Assembly (NCBI GenBank): GCA_007118075.1
Contig: SKSH01000070.1
Coordinates: 1-31,867 of the forward strand
Reading direction: 5' to 3'
Length of the DNA: 31,867 bases
Source of the DNA: Halobacteriales archaeon
Lineage (GTDB): Archaea > Halobacteriota > Halobacteria > Halobacteriales > SKSH01
Shown here: piece after piece, positions 21,839-29,576 of the stretch
Position numbering within the stretch: position 1 is the first letter of the stretch
How the letters are laid out: every line of letters begins with the position of its first letter
Notes under the pieces: model-generated
What the model was told of the DNA's origin: nothing
The model's input: the letters and a program-made list of their open reading frames with translations, nothing else
Database searches by the model: none
Position numbers and translations under genes: made by a program

Positions 21839-23473
21839 ATGAACCGGGTCTCGTGGGTGTTCCTGGTGGTCTTGCTCCTCGGTGTGGTCTTCGCCACAGG
21901 GATTATCACAACCCCGAACGCTTCTGCCACCAACACCAACCTCGACTCCGAGCAGGCTGGCTCGTTTCCGATGCTTGGATTGGCTGACTGTGCTGGCGAG
22001 CCACCTGCTGATTTCTCTCCCCCAGAGGAGAATGTCCTCGGGTGGCACGATGGCTACTGGTACAACCAGCCGCTCGATATCGACACCACTGGCGGACTCA
22101 CAGAGCCAGAGCTGGATGCGGTGATCGCCCGAGCGATGGCCAGGTGGGAGGCACTTCGGTGTCTTCCATTCGATGAGTCGGTCCCCGTTGAGGTCATCGA
22201 TCGGGAGACCTTCCAGGCTGAATATGTCGGTGGCGACCGTTCTGAGGAGACCCGGCTGTTCGAGAACGCCCGAGCATTGGCGTTGTTCATGGTTGGACAG
22301 GATGAGGATGCGATCGAGGTCATTGAGGCCAATCGAGGTGTTACTGTCGGCGGTTTCTACTCGATCGCCGAGGAGAAGATCGTCCTCGTCTCGGGTGCAG
22401 AAGGCGAGATCCATGTCAACGAACCGATACTCGGTCATGAGCTCGGCCATGCCCTGCAAAATCAGCACTTCGGCCTTGAGGGGTACGCCGGATCGACCAC
22501 CGATGCACACAATGCAAACCTCGGAATCGTCGAGGGTGATGTCGTGTTGACCGAAGCTGCCTATGACTACCACTGTACCGATGGTTATTGGGCAGGCGAA
22601 TGCGTTATGCCGCCAGAGGATCGGTTACCACCTGATCTTGCCAGTGTCGGGCTCTTCTTGATCAGTTTCCAGCCCTATTCTGACGGTCCGAACTTCGTCT
22701 CAACACTCTATGAGACAGCAGGGTGGGACGCGGTGAACGCGGTTTATGAGCGATATCCATCGTCTGCAAAGACGGTCATGTATCCGGAACTGTATCCTGA
22801 TTTCACTCCCGTCCATCCCGCCTACGACGATCGCTCGAGCGATCGGTGGGCATTGCTCGAACACTCGACTGGTGAAGCATACGATCATCTCGGCGAACCA
22901 GTTCTCTTCGCCTCGCTGGTCGCCCCGAGTCTCGAAGATCCACTCAATCAGGGAGTTATCTCGGCGATGAGCCTGTTCAACACTGATCCTGATGGTGCCC
23001 CTGATCCGTTGAATCCCTACAACTACTCGAGTCAATTCACGGATGGTTGGCTCGGCGATCGTTTCCTTGCCTATGCGGAGGCGGGGGTCGAACCGGGCGA
23101 TGATCCGGCGTTGGCGTACACACTTACGGTCAGATTCGATAGCAACGAGGCAGCATCAACGTTCGTCGATGGGTGGACCCAGCAGCTCGAACACCACGGC
23201 GGTGAACAACACGATTCAAACCACAACACAAGCACGTTCGTCGAGATTGCGACCGTAGGTGGTTTCGATGGTGCCTATCGTCTCGATCTACTCGACGATA
23301 CAGTTCGGATTGTTCATGCCCCGTCGGCCGAGGCACTTGATGAGGTGTTCCCAATCGAGGAAGCTGCGACAACACCGACACCCACAGCCGATGGTTCCCC
23401 TGGCTTCACCGTTGCACTCGTAGGCTTCACGCTCTTACTTGCAAGCGTGATCATGGCGATTCGTCGGTCGTAG
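21839..23473 (+). CDS. Hvo_1808-type surface metalloprotease-like protein with PGF-CTERM
   Basis: 544 residues. The N-terminal signal peptide is 'VSWVFLVVLLLGVVFATGI', and the C-terminal sorting signal is 'SPGFTVALVGFTLLLASVIM' plus basic IRRS. This PGF-CTERM is processed by archaeosortase A and linked to membrane lipid in haloarchaea. A threonine-rich stretch (TTPTPTAD) precedes it. A gluzincin-like zinc motif His200-Glu-Leu-Gly-His204 is followed by Glu232 in 'IVEGDVVL', so a metalloprotease activity is likely. The layout is that of the Hvo_1808 family of surface proteins. A TATA-like CTTATTAG 26 nt before ATG 21839 makes the transcript leaderless. It lies between pncA and pncB. Confidence 0.87.
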   Translation: MNRVSWVFLVVLLLGVVFATGIITTPNASATNTNLDSEQAGSFPMLGLADCAGEPPADFSPPEENVLGWHDGYWYNQPLDIDTTGGLTEPELDAVIARAMARWEALRCLPFDESVPVEVIDRETFQAEYVGGDRSEETRLFENARALALFMVGQDEDAIEVIEANRGVTVGGFYSIAEEKIVLVSGAEGEIHVNEPILGHELGHALQNQHFGLEGYAGSTTDAHNANLGIVEGDVVLTEAAYDYHCTDGYWAGECVMPPEDRLPPDLASVGLFLISFQPYSDGPNFVSTLYETAGWDAVNAVYERYPSSAKTVMYPELYPDFTPVHPAYDDRSSDRWALLEHSTGEAYDHLGEPVLFASLVAPSLEDPLNQGVISAMSLFNTDPDGAPDPLNPYNYSSQFTDGWLGDRFLAYAEAGVEPGDDPALAYTLTVRFDSNEAASTFVDGWTQQLEHHGGEQHDSNHNTSTFVEIATVGGFDGAYRLDLLDDTVRIVHAPSAEALDEVFPIEEAATTPTPTADGSPGFTVALVGFTLLLASVIMAIRRS

Positions 23474-23517
23474 GTGACACCAATCAGCTTTTTCCACCAC
23501 CCGATGAAGCGAGAACC

Positions 23518-24684
23518 ATGAATGAGTCGCTGTTCGATTCCCTCCCGGCATCGGTCATCGCCGAGGGGCGGGTCACCGATGCGTACTTCGATCGGACATT
23601 GGAGACCCTCGAGTACGCCGGCCGAGATCCGACTGTCGTCGCAGAGGTGACCGCAGATCAATTCCCATCCGGAACCTACGAGGTGTTCGCCGGTGCCCAC
23701 GAGGTGGCGCAGCTTCTTTCGGGATTGCCTGTCGATGTGGATGCGTTACCCGTCGGTCAGCTCTTTGATGGTGGTCCAGTACTGACCATCGAGGGTCCAT
23801 ACCGAGCGTTCCTCAGATTCGAGACTGCATTATTGGGGATGCTCTCTCCGGCGAGTGGATTCGCCACCAGGGCTCTGGCAGCGAGATTGGTTGCGCCCGA
23901 TAGCACCCTCATCAGCTTCGGATCTAGACATCTCCATCCGGCGATCGCACCGGTCGTCGAGCGCTCGGCACTCATCGGCGGCTTCGATGGGATTTCGAAC
24001 GTGGCCGCTGGTGAGATCCTCGGTGTCGATGCCACCGGGACGATGCCACACGCCCTCATGTTGGTGTTCGGCGAGGATGGGACGAGGGACGCCTGGATCG
24101 CGTTCCACGAGGCGGTCGATGCAGCGGTCCCACGTATTGCTCTGTGCGATACCTTCACCGACGAGGTCGTCGAGTCGCTTGATGCAGCCGATGCACTCGG
24201 TGACGCCCTCGATGGTGTCCGTCTCGATACCACTGGCTCACGACGAGGGAATTTCGCACACATCACCCGAGAAGTTCGGTGGAAACTCGACGTGGCTGGA
24301 TATGACTCGGTTGATCTCTTCCTCAGTGGCGGAATCGACCTCGAATCGTTGGATGAACTCGATGCGTATGCCGATGGGTTTGGGATCGGGAGCTACATCA
24401 CCGATGCCCCTCCGGTCAACTACGCACTCGACATCGTCGAAGTGGATGGCGAACCGGTCAGCAAACGGGGCAAGCTACCTGGGCGGAAACGGGTGGTCCG
24501 TACCGACGAGGGCGAGCATGTCGTCGAACCAGTTGATACCGCCATACCGACCGACGGTGAACCACTACTCGAACCTCTTGTCAGGGATGGCACTGTGGTG
24601 CGATCGATCGATATGGAGGACGCTGCAGCCCGGGCGATGGCTGATGCAGAAGTGGTCGATTTCGACCCATGGGACCATGCGTGA
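23518..24684 (+). CDS. pncB: Nicotinate phosphoribosyltransferase
   Basis: 388 residues. It matches the short archaeal form of NAPRTase: 'VVAEVTADQFP', 'FLRFETALLGMLSPASGFATRA', 'ISFGSRHLHPAIAPVVERSALIGGFDGISNVAAG' by pattern, then 'DTFTDEV', 'GVRLDTTGSRRGNF' and the phosphate-binding 'VDLFLSGGIDLESL' and 'FGIGSYI'. It makes nicotinate mononucleotide from nicotinate and PRPP. With the nearby nicotinamidase and the NAD kinase fusion, the window holds three NAD(P) enzymes. A TATA-like GCTTTTT lies ~28 nt before ATG 23518. RNase P RNA begins 50 nt downstream. Confidence 0.93.
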   Translation: MNESLFDSLPASVIAEGRVTDAYFDRTLETLEYAGRDPTVVAEVTADQFPSGTYEVFAGAHEVAQLLSGLPVDVDALPVGQLFDGGPVLTIEGPYRAFLRFETALLGMLSPASGFATRALAARLVAPDSTLISFGSRHLHPAIAPVVERSALIGGFDGISNVAAGEILGVDATGTMPHALMLVFGEDGTRDAWIAFHEAVDAAVPRIALCDTFTDEVVESLDAADALGDALDGVRLDTTGSRRGNFAHITREVRWKLDVAGYDSVDLFLSGGIDLESLDELDAYADGFGIGSYITDAPPVNYALDIVEVDGEPVSKRGKLPGRKRVVRTDEGEHVVEPVDTAIPTDGEPLLEPLVRDGTVVRSIDMEDAAARAMADAEVVDFDPWDHA

Positions 24685-24734
24685 GTGGGAGTCCCCATCG
24701 AACGGTTCTTTTGCGGTGACCGAGTAGACGTACC

Positions 24735-25082
24735 GAGGTAGAGGGAGGCTGGCCACCGTGGCTTGATCGAGCCATGAGGAAAGTCCCCCCACCAGCCGGA
24801 CAGGTGACCGGGTGCAAGCCCGGGACGGGTAACCGTCGGCAAGGGAACAGAAACGACACGTCGCGTGCTGACCGTCGAGGTGTGAGAACCGGCGGCGATG
24901 AAGGCCAGTATGGCCGATCAAGCGGCCGGGAGTTAACCCACCGAGGGCAGACGCACGCGGAGCGCTGGAACGGCCACCCTCACCGGTGCAAGTCCGCATC
25001 CATGATGGTAGTTCGGCGATCGAGATGTGGATGCTCAGCTGAATGCCAGCAGAACAGAAGGGGGCTTACTCCCCTCTACCGT
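24735..25082 (+). ncRNA. rnpB: RNase P RNA, archaeal type A
   Basis: The two ends pair as helix P1: GGTAGAGGGAG (24737-24747) with CTCCCCTCTACC (25069-25080). The universally conserved GAGGAAAGTCC is at 24776-24786, and its AAGTCCCCC pairs with GGGGGCTT (about 25059-25067) to form P4. ACAGAAAC is at 24847-24854, and AGAACAGAAGGGGGCTTAC near the 3' end is the second conserved core strand. The length (~348 nt) fits archaeal type A. It is the catalytic RNA that removes 5' leaders from pre-tRNAs. The exact ends are estimated from P1. Its last ~17 nt overlap the convergent gene ending at 25066. Confidence 0.92.
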
Positions 25083-25527
25083 CTTCTCTGGAAATTCTGA
25101 TATCGCTGTTTCGTCTCAATCCGGCGAGGATACCGGCTGCCATCCCGATGATGATGACGATGGTGGTGGCGATGAACGACGTTGTCCCTCCTTCCCACAT
25201 GATGTCTGGCTCGATGCTCCCACCCTCAATCCCCACGATAGCACCAAGGAGGCCGAAACCGCCACTCGCCCCGATGACCACGAGGAAGTCGATGAGCCGT
25301 TCCTTCGCTGGTTTCGCTTGATACGCTTCGAGATGGATGCCACCAGGGGAGGTCTGAACCCAGACGTGCCAGGAGAAGAGCACCACAGAGAGCCCCATCG
25401 CCGAAATGACGATACCGTACGCCCCATGGATTCCAAGTACATTCGGGACAAGTTCTGCGAGACCGGTCATCGCAAGCAATGTCGCCGCTGCGATGAGGAG
25501 GAATCGGGTGATATTTCGTTCTGACAT
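25066..25527 (-). CDS. Four-helix membrane protein of unknown function, overlapping rnpB 3' end
   Basis: 153 residues from ATG 25527 (MSERNITRFLL). Four membrane helices are likely: about 8-28, 35-56, 86-106 and 118-140, with a short acidic tail (SREDGRGE). The loop between helices 2 and 3 holds 'QTSPGGIHLEAYQAKPAKER'. I do not recognise the family. The stop (TAA, read from 25068 to 25066) lies inside the RNase P RNA gene, so the last five codons are antisense to the 3' strand of helix P1. The frame to 25566 is open, but the ATG gives a better N-terminus. The P1B ATPase gene diverges to the right. Confidence 0.68.
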   Translation of the reverse strand: MSERNITRFLLIAAATLLAMTGLAELVPNVLGIHGAYGIVISAMGLSVVLFSWHVWVQTSPGGIHLEAYQAKPAKERLIDFLVVIGASGGFGLLGAIVGIEGGSIEPDIMWEGGTTSFIATTIVIIIGMAAGILAGLRRNSDIRISREDGRGE

Positions 25528-25615
25528 GACAGTGCTGTCACAGCCCGGAGAGAAATGGTTTGTCACTGACGAAGCGTATTTGCCAGTATCTCCCCTCTAG
25601 GGAACCTGACGGATC

Positions 25616-27832
25616 GTGACTGAAACTCTCAGCTTGTCGGTTCCCGAGATGGATTGCCCAACCTGTGCTGGGAAGGTCGAGCGGGCGCTTTCGCGGGTCG
25701 ATGGGGTCGAGTCGATCGAGCTTCGTCCGACGGTCGGCCGGGTCGACGTGTCGTTCACCCGGGTGGCTGTTGATGAGGTGGTGTCAGCTATCGAGTCGGC
25801 AGGTTACTCCGTAGCGGGACTGGCTGATGCAGAAGATCGATTCGACCGACCCCCAATTTGGCGGAGCCGACGGGCGTTGCTCACCGCCTTCGGTGCGGTG
25901 CTCGCCACCATCGGTGGGGTGATCGTGCTGTTGATCCCATCGATAAACGTCGAGCTGGCGAGCATCGAATGGTGGTCGATCACCACCGCCGGGGTGGCCT
26001 TTCTCCTCGCGTCGGTCGTCGCTGGTACCCCGGTCATCCGTGATGGCTACTTCTCTGTGAGACAGCGATCGCTCGACATTGATCTTCTGATGAGCATCGC
26101 CATCGTGGCAGCTGTCCTCGCTGGAATGCCGTTTGAATCAGCCATGCTCGCGGTCCTATATAGCACCGCAGAGCTGCTCGAACGACATTCGATGGACCGA
26201 GCACGATCTTCGGTGAAAGAGTTGATGGAGCTCTCACCAGAGGTGGCATCTAGAATCGATGACCAGGGTGAGCTGCAATCGGTCCCGGTTGCTTCGCTTG
26301 CAATCGGAGACTTGGTCGCCGTCCGGCCAGGAGAGCGGGTTCCGATCGACGGTATCGTCACGGAGGGATGGTCGGTCGTCGATCAATCGCCGATCACCGG
26401 TGAGAGCGTCCCGGTAGAGGTTGCCAACGGCGATGAGCTGTTTGCGGGGACGATCAACGAGGAGGGGTATCTCGAGATGCGAGCGACGGCAACCGCTGAA
26501 GAGACAACCCTCGCACGGATCATCGAGCTTGTCGAGGACGCAGAGACGGGCCAGACGGAGCATGAACGCCTCGTCGATCGCTTCGCAGGGTACTACACCC
26601 CGATGGTCGTGGTGGTCGCACTGATAACGGTCGTCGGACCGCCGTTGTTCGTCGGCGCCTCCTGGGGGACCTGGTTTGTCCGCGGACTCGCCCTTTTGGT
26701 CATCGCGTGTCCGTGTGCCTTCGTCATCAGCACTCCAGTGAGTGTCGTGTCTGGAATCACGAGTGCGGCGAGAAACGGGGTGTTGATCAAAGGTGGTCGA
26801 CACCTGGAGGCGATGGCTGATGTCGACGTCATCGCCTTCGACAAGACCGGGACACTCACCACGGGTGAGATGTCGGTCATCTCGATCCGTAGTCTAACAA
26901 CGGATTCTGCGGACGTCCTCGCTCGAGCGGCCTCCCTTGAGGCATCGAGCAATCACCCGATTGCCAAAGCGATCACCGAGGAAGCTGAAACCGGCGGTGT
27001 CGAGATACCTCCAGCTACGGGATTCGAACGCCACCCTGGTCGAGGACTCTCTGGGACGATCGGTATGACACAGTACCACATCGGTTCACCTGCATTCTTC
27101 CGCGAGCTCGGCTTTGATCTCGACCAGCTCCGCTACCGGACCGATGGTGGCCGCTGTCTCGAGGCGAACTGTCGCCACGATACGTGTGAGAACCTCGCCA
27201 TTGACGTGGTCGCCGAACTCGAAGCTGCTGGTCACACGGTGATGCTCGTGGGGACCTCAGACCGCATCGAGGGTGTCATCGCGGTGAGTGACACGGTCCG
27301 TCAAGAGGCCAGCGCAGTCATCAAGGCATTCCACGACTCGGGGGTCTCGACGGTCCTCCTCACCGGTGACAACGAGCGAGTCGCCTCGGCTGTCGCCAAA
27401 CAGATCGGCATCGACACGGTACATGCTGGGTTGCTCCCAGAGGAGAAGCTCGAGCACATCGATGTGCTTCAGGAGCAATCGCACACGGTCGCGATGGTCG
27501 GCGACGGCGTCAATGATGCGCCTTCGTTGACGAGCGCTACCGTAGGCATCGCCATGGGTGCAGCTGGCACGGATACGGCGATCGAGGCCGCTGACATCGC
27601 CCTCATGGGTGACAACCTCGACCATCTCCCGTACCTACATCGACTCTCGCGCCAGTCGAAGTCGGTCATCAGACAGAACATCGGGGCAAGCCTCGCAGTC
27701 AAAGCCGTCCTCGCCATCGGTGCACCGTTCGGGGTTGTCACCGTGGTCCACGCGGTGCTCATCGGTGATATGGGGATGAGCCTTGGGGTGACCGGGAATG
27801 CGATGCGTCTCGCGAGGATCCGTCCCGACTGA
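25616..27832 (+). CDS. P1B-type heavy-metal ATPase (ZntA-like, Zn/Cd/Pb exporter)
   Basis: 738 residues. An N-terminal HMA domain has Cys14-Pro-Thr-Cys17. It is followed by transmembrane helices and the actuator 'ITGESVPV'. The membrane motif is Cys365-Pro-Cys367, the phosphorylation site is DKTGT with Asp409, and 'SSNHPIAKA' is the nucleotide-binding HP motif. Then come 'LLTGDNERVA', 'MVGDGVNDAPSL', and a last helix region with 'VVHAVLIGDMGMSLGVTGNA'. The CPC plus the late Asp (GDMG) is the signature of the P1B-2 class that exports Zn2+, Cd2+ or Pb2+. The N-domain contains an extra three-cysteine cluster ('RCLEANCRHDTCEN'). The start is GTG 25616. The DtxR-type regulator and ZIP importer follow on the same strand, suggesting coordinated efflux and uptake. 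Confidence 0.93.
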   Translation: MTETLSLSVPEMDCPTCAGKVERALSRVDGVESIELRPTVGRVDVSFTRVAVDEVVSAIESAGYSVAGLADAEDRFDRPPIWRSRRALLTAFGAVLATIGGVIVLLIPSINVELASIEWWSITTAGVAFLLASVVAGTPVIRDGYFSVRQRSLDIDLLMSIAIVAAVLAGMPFESAMLAVLYSTAELLERHSMDRARSSVKELMELSPEVASRIDDQGELQSVPVASLAIGDLVAVRPGERVPIDGIVTEGWSVVDQSPITGESVPVEVANGDELFAGTINEEGYLEMRATATAEETTLARIIELVEDAETGQTEHERLVDRFAGYYTPMVVVVALITVVGPPLFVGASWGTWFVRGLALLVIACPCAFVISTPVSVVSGITSAARNGVLIKGGRHLEAMADVDVIAFDKTGTLTTGEMSVISIRSLTTDSADVLARAASLEASSNHPIAKAITEEAETGGVEIPPATGFERHPGRGLSGTIGMTQYHIGSPAFFRELGFDLDQLRYRTDGGRCLEANCRHDTCENLAIDVVAELEAAGHTVMLVGTSDRIEGVIAVSDTVRQEASAVIKAFHDSGVSTVLLTGDNERVASAVAKQIGIDTVHAGLLPEEKLEHIDVLQEQSHTVAMVGDGVNDAPSLTSATVGIAMGAAGTDTAIEAADIALMGDNLDHLPYLHRLSRQSKSVIRQNIGASLAVKAVLAIGAPFGVVTVVHAVLIGDMGMSLGVTGNAMRLARIRPD

Positions 27833-27881
27833 CCGCAGCGACACGCTTAGGCACGATGGCCCAGTAGTGACAGCCGATTGG

Positions 27882-28556
27882 ATGCTCAGCCCTGTGATGG
27901 AGGACTACCTGAAGACCATCTATCATCTCCAGCGACGCGACGGGGAGCGTGTCTCCACCTCGGCTATCGCCGAGGAACTCGATGTCACGGCACCGTCGGT
28001 GACGAGCATGGTCGGAAAGCTCGAGGAACGAGGGCTGGTCGAGCGGGAGAAATATGCCGGTGTGCGGTTGACTCCTGACGGTGAGCGGGTTGCCTTGGAG
28101 GTGATTAGACACCATCGGCTGTTGGAGGTCTATCTGGCCGAACACCTCGATTACGACTGGTCGGAGGTCCATGAGGAGGCGGACCGATTGGAACACCACA
28201 TCAGCGAGGCGTTCGAGGAGCGGATGGCGGCGGCATTGGCTGAGCCGACCGTCGATCCACATGGAGCACCCATCCCAGGAGCTGATCTCGAACCACCAGT
28301 GTCTCGGGTGGAGGGCGATCTGACCGATGTAGTGGAGGGCGACCGGGTCATTGTCGAAGAGGTTCGAGATGAAGAGCCCGCGGTCCTTGAGTACCTCGCA
28401 GACCATGGTGTCCGTCCGCAAGTGGAGCTGGAGATCATCGAGGTGGCTCCGTTCGGTATGGTCACGGTTCAACCAGCTGACCGGTCCGAGACGGTCTCGA
28501 TCCCGGAACGGATCGCCCCGCATGTGAAGATTGCTCCAGTTAAAACCGACGAATGA
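27882..28556 (+). CDS. DtxR/MntR-family metal-dependent regulator
   Basis: 224 residues from ATG 27882 (MLSPVMEDYLKTIYHL). A winged helix ('VSTSAIAEELDVTAPSVTSMVGKLEERGLVEREKYAGVRLT' by pattern) leads to the metal-binding dimer domain ('RHHRLLEVYLAEHLDYDWSEVHEEADRLEHHIS'), where His and Glu residues at family positions bind Fe2+ or Mn2+. An FeoA/SH3-like domain forms the C-terminus (~145-220). Archaeal relatives (SirR, IdeR-like, MDR1, TroR) repress metal uptake genes. In-frame starts upstream (GTG 27867, ATG 27798 inside the ATPase gene) are less likely. A palindrome of DtxR type lies 11 nt after its stop, before the ZIP gene. Confidence 0.9.
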   Translation: MLSPVMEDYLKTIYHLQRRDGERVSTSAIAEELDVTAPSVTSMVGKLEERGLVEREKYAGVRLTPDGERVALEVIRHHRLLEVYLAEHLDYDWSEVHEEADRLEHHISEAFEERMAAALAEPTVDPHGAPIPGADLEPPVSRVEGDLTDVVEGDRVIVEEVRDEEPAVLEYLADHGVRPQVELEIIEVAPFGMVTVQPADRSETVSIPERIAPHVKIAPVKTDE

Positions 28557-28566
28557 GAAGCTTTAA

Positions 28567-28582
28567 TTTAGATTACTCTAAA
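28567..28582. promoter_or_regulatory. Putative DtxR-type operator before the ZIP gene
   Basis: TTTAGATTACTCTAAA is a perfect palindrome of 6-bp arms around TTAC, resembling MntR/DtxR-family operators (TTTAGG-n-CCTAAA). It abuts an A/T-rich stretch (28581-28590) and a second TATA-like TAATATCG (28595-28602) before ATG 28634. Depending on the TATA box used, bound repressor would cover the BRE/TATA region or sit just upstream of it. Confidence 0.45.
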
Positions 28583-28633
28583 AATTATTCCAGCTAATAT
28601 CGAATCTAGTAAGTGGTGGTAGCTCACTAATAC

Positions 28634-29557
28634 ATGATTACGTTTGACACTGTTCAAGATCGGACGCCACCTTGGCTGTTAGCCATCGGTCCGGTGGTGA
28701 TTCTCGCGGTCATGCTCTTGGCCCTGTTCATCACCTCACCGTTCGGTGATGGTTCGGAGATGACCGGCGCCGAGACCGGTGAGGTACTCTGGATGCTCAC
28801 GATCATCGGTTTCATGGCTGGCATCGTCCCGGTGATGATCGGGATGCTTTGGTATCCGTTTTTGTCGTCACTCGGCAAGCGTGGGATCCATGCCATCCTT
28901 GCGCTATCTGCTGGTGTCCTTGTCTTTATCGCCGTCGAGATGACCGAGGGAATCGTCGGTTTCAGTGCCGAGGTCGATGGATTGGCCACCGCGGTGAGCG
29001 TCGCCATCATGGGCCTGGTCGGCACCTTCGCGATCATGGAGCTCATCAGCGATTGGCACCACGACCGCGTAAGTCAGAAAGGTCGTGGCCGAGGTCTCGC
29101 CATCGCGTACATCGTCGCCATCGGTCTCGGGGCACATAGCATCGGCGAGGGGATCGCCATCGGGAGTGCGTTCGTTCTTGGAGAGGTCGCCCTTGTGACG
29201 CTGTTGGTGATCGGGTTCATCGCCCACAATGTCTCCGAGGGACCGGTGATCGTCGCGGCGGTGGCGAACGAAGCAACCACCCCACCGATCAGGCACTTTC
29301 TCCTCATGGGGGTCATCGCCGGCGGACCGGTCATCATCGGAGGTTGGATCGGTAGTCTCGCTGGCACTGGTGTGCTCGCGGTCTTGTTCTTCGCGATCGG
29401 CCTTGGTGCGATCGTCCAGGTACTCTACGAGGTGACGAAATACATCAAAGGTGATCAAGCGAAGCTGACCGATCGACTGAACATCGCTGCCTTCCTCGTC
29501 GGATTCGTCGTGATGCTGTTCCTCGAAGAGGTCGTGTTGGCTGAGTTCATCATCTGA
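28634..29557 (+). CDS. ZIP-family divalent metal transporter
   Basis: 307 residues with about eight membrane helices. The ZIP core is present: 'GAHSIGEGIAIGSAF' in helix 4 (His-x3-Glu metal ligands) and 'GFIAHNVSEGPVI' in helix 5 (His-x3-Glu). A short variable loop with 'DWHHDRVSQKGRGRG' precedes helix 4, and its His-His may bind metal. ZIP proteins move Zn2+, Fe2+ or Mn2+ into the cytoplasm. An N-terminal extension with one extra helix ('PWLLAIGPVVILAVMLLALFI') is visible. With the operator and DtxR-type regulator immediately upstream, repression by Fe2+ or Mn2+ is the simplest model, although the P1B-2 ATPase upstream handles Zn/Cd. Confidence 0.9.
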   Translation: MITFDTVQDRTPPWLLAIGPVVILAVMLLALFITSPFGDGSEMTGAETGEVLWMLTIIGFMAGIVPVMIGMLWYPFLSSLGKRGIHAILALSAGVLVFIAVEMTEGIVGFSAEVDGLATAVSVAIMGLVGTFAIMELISDWHHDRVSQKGRGRGLAIAYIVAIGLGAHSIGEGIAIGSAFVLGEVALVTLLVIGFIAHNVSEGPVIVAAVANEATTPPIRHFLLMGVIAGGPVIIGGWIGSLAGTGVLAVLFFAIGLGAIVQVLYEVTKYIKGDQAKLTDRLNIAAFLVGFVVMLFLEEVVLAEFII

Positions 29558-29576
29558 TCGACAACTGGGATTGCAT

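Noticed and set aside
23360..23410. Thr/Pro-rich stretch as a possible repeat
   Set aside because: It is the short linker before the PGF-CTERM signal, a normal feature of such surface proteins.
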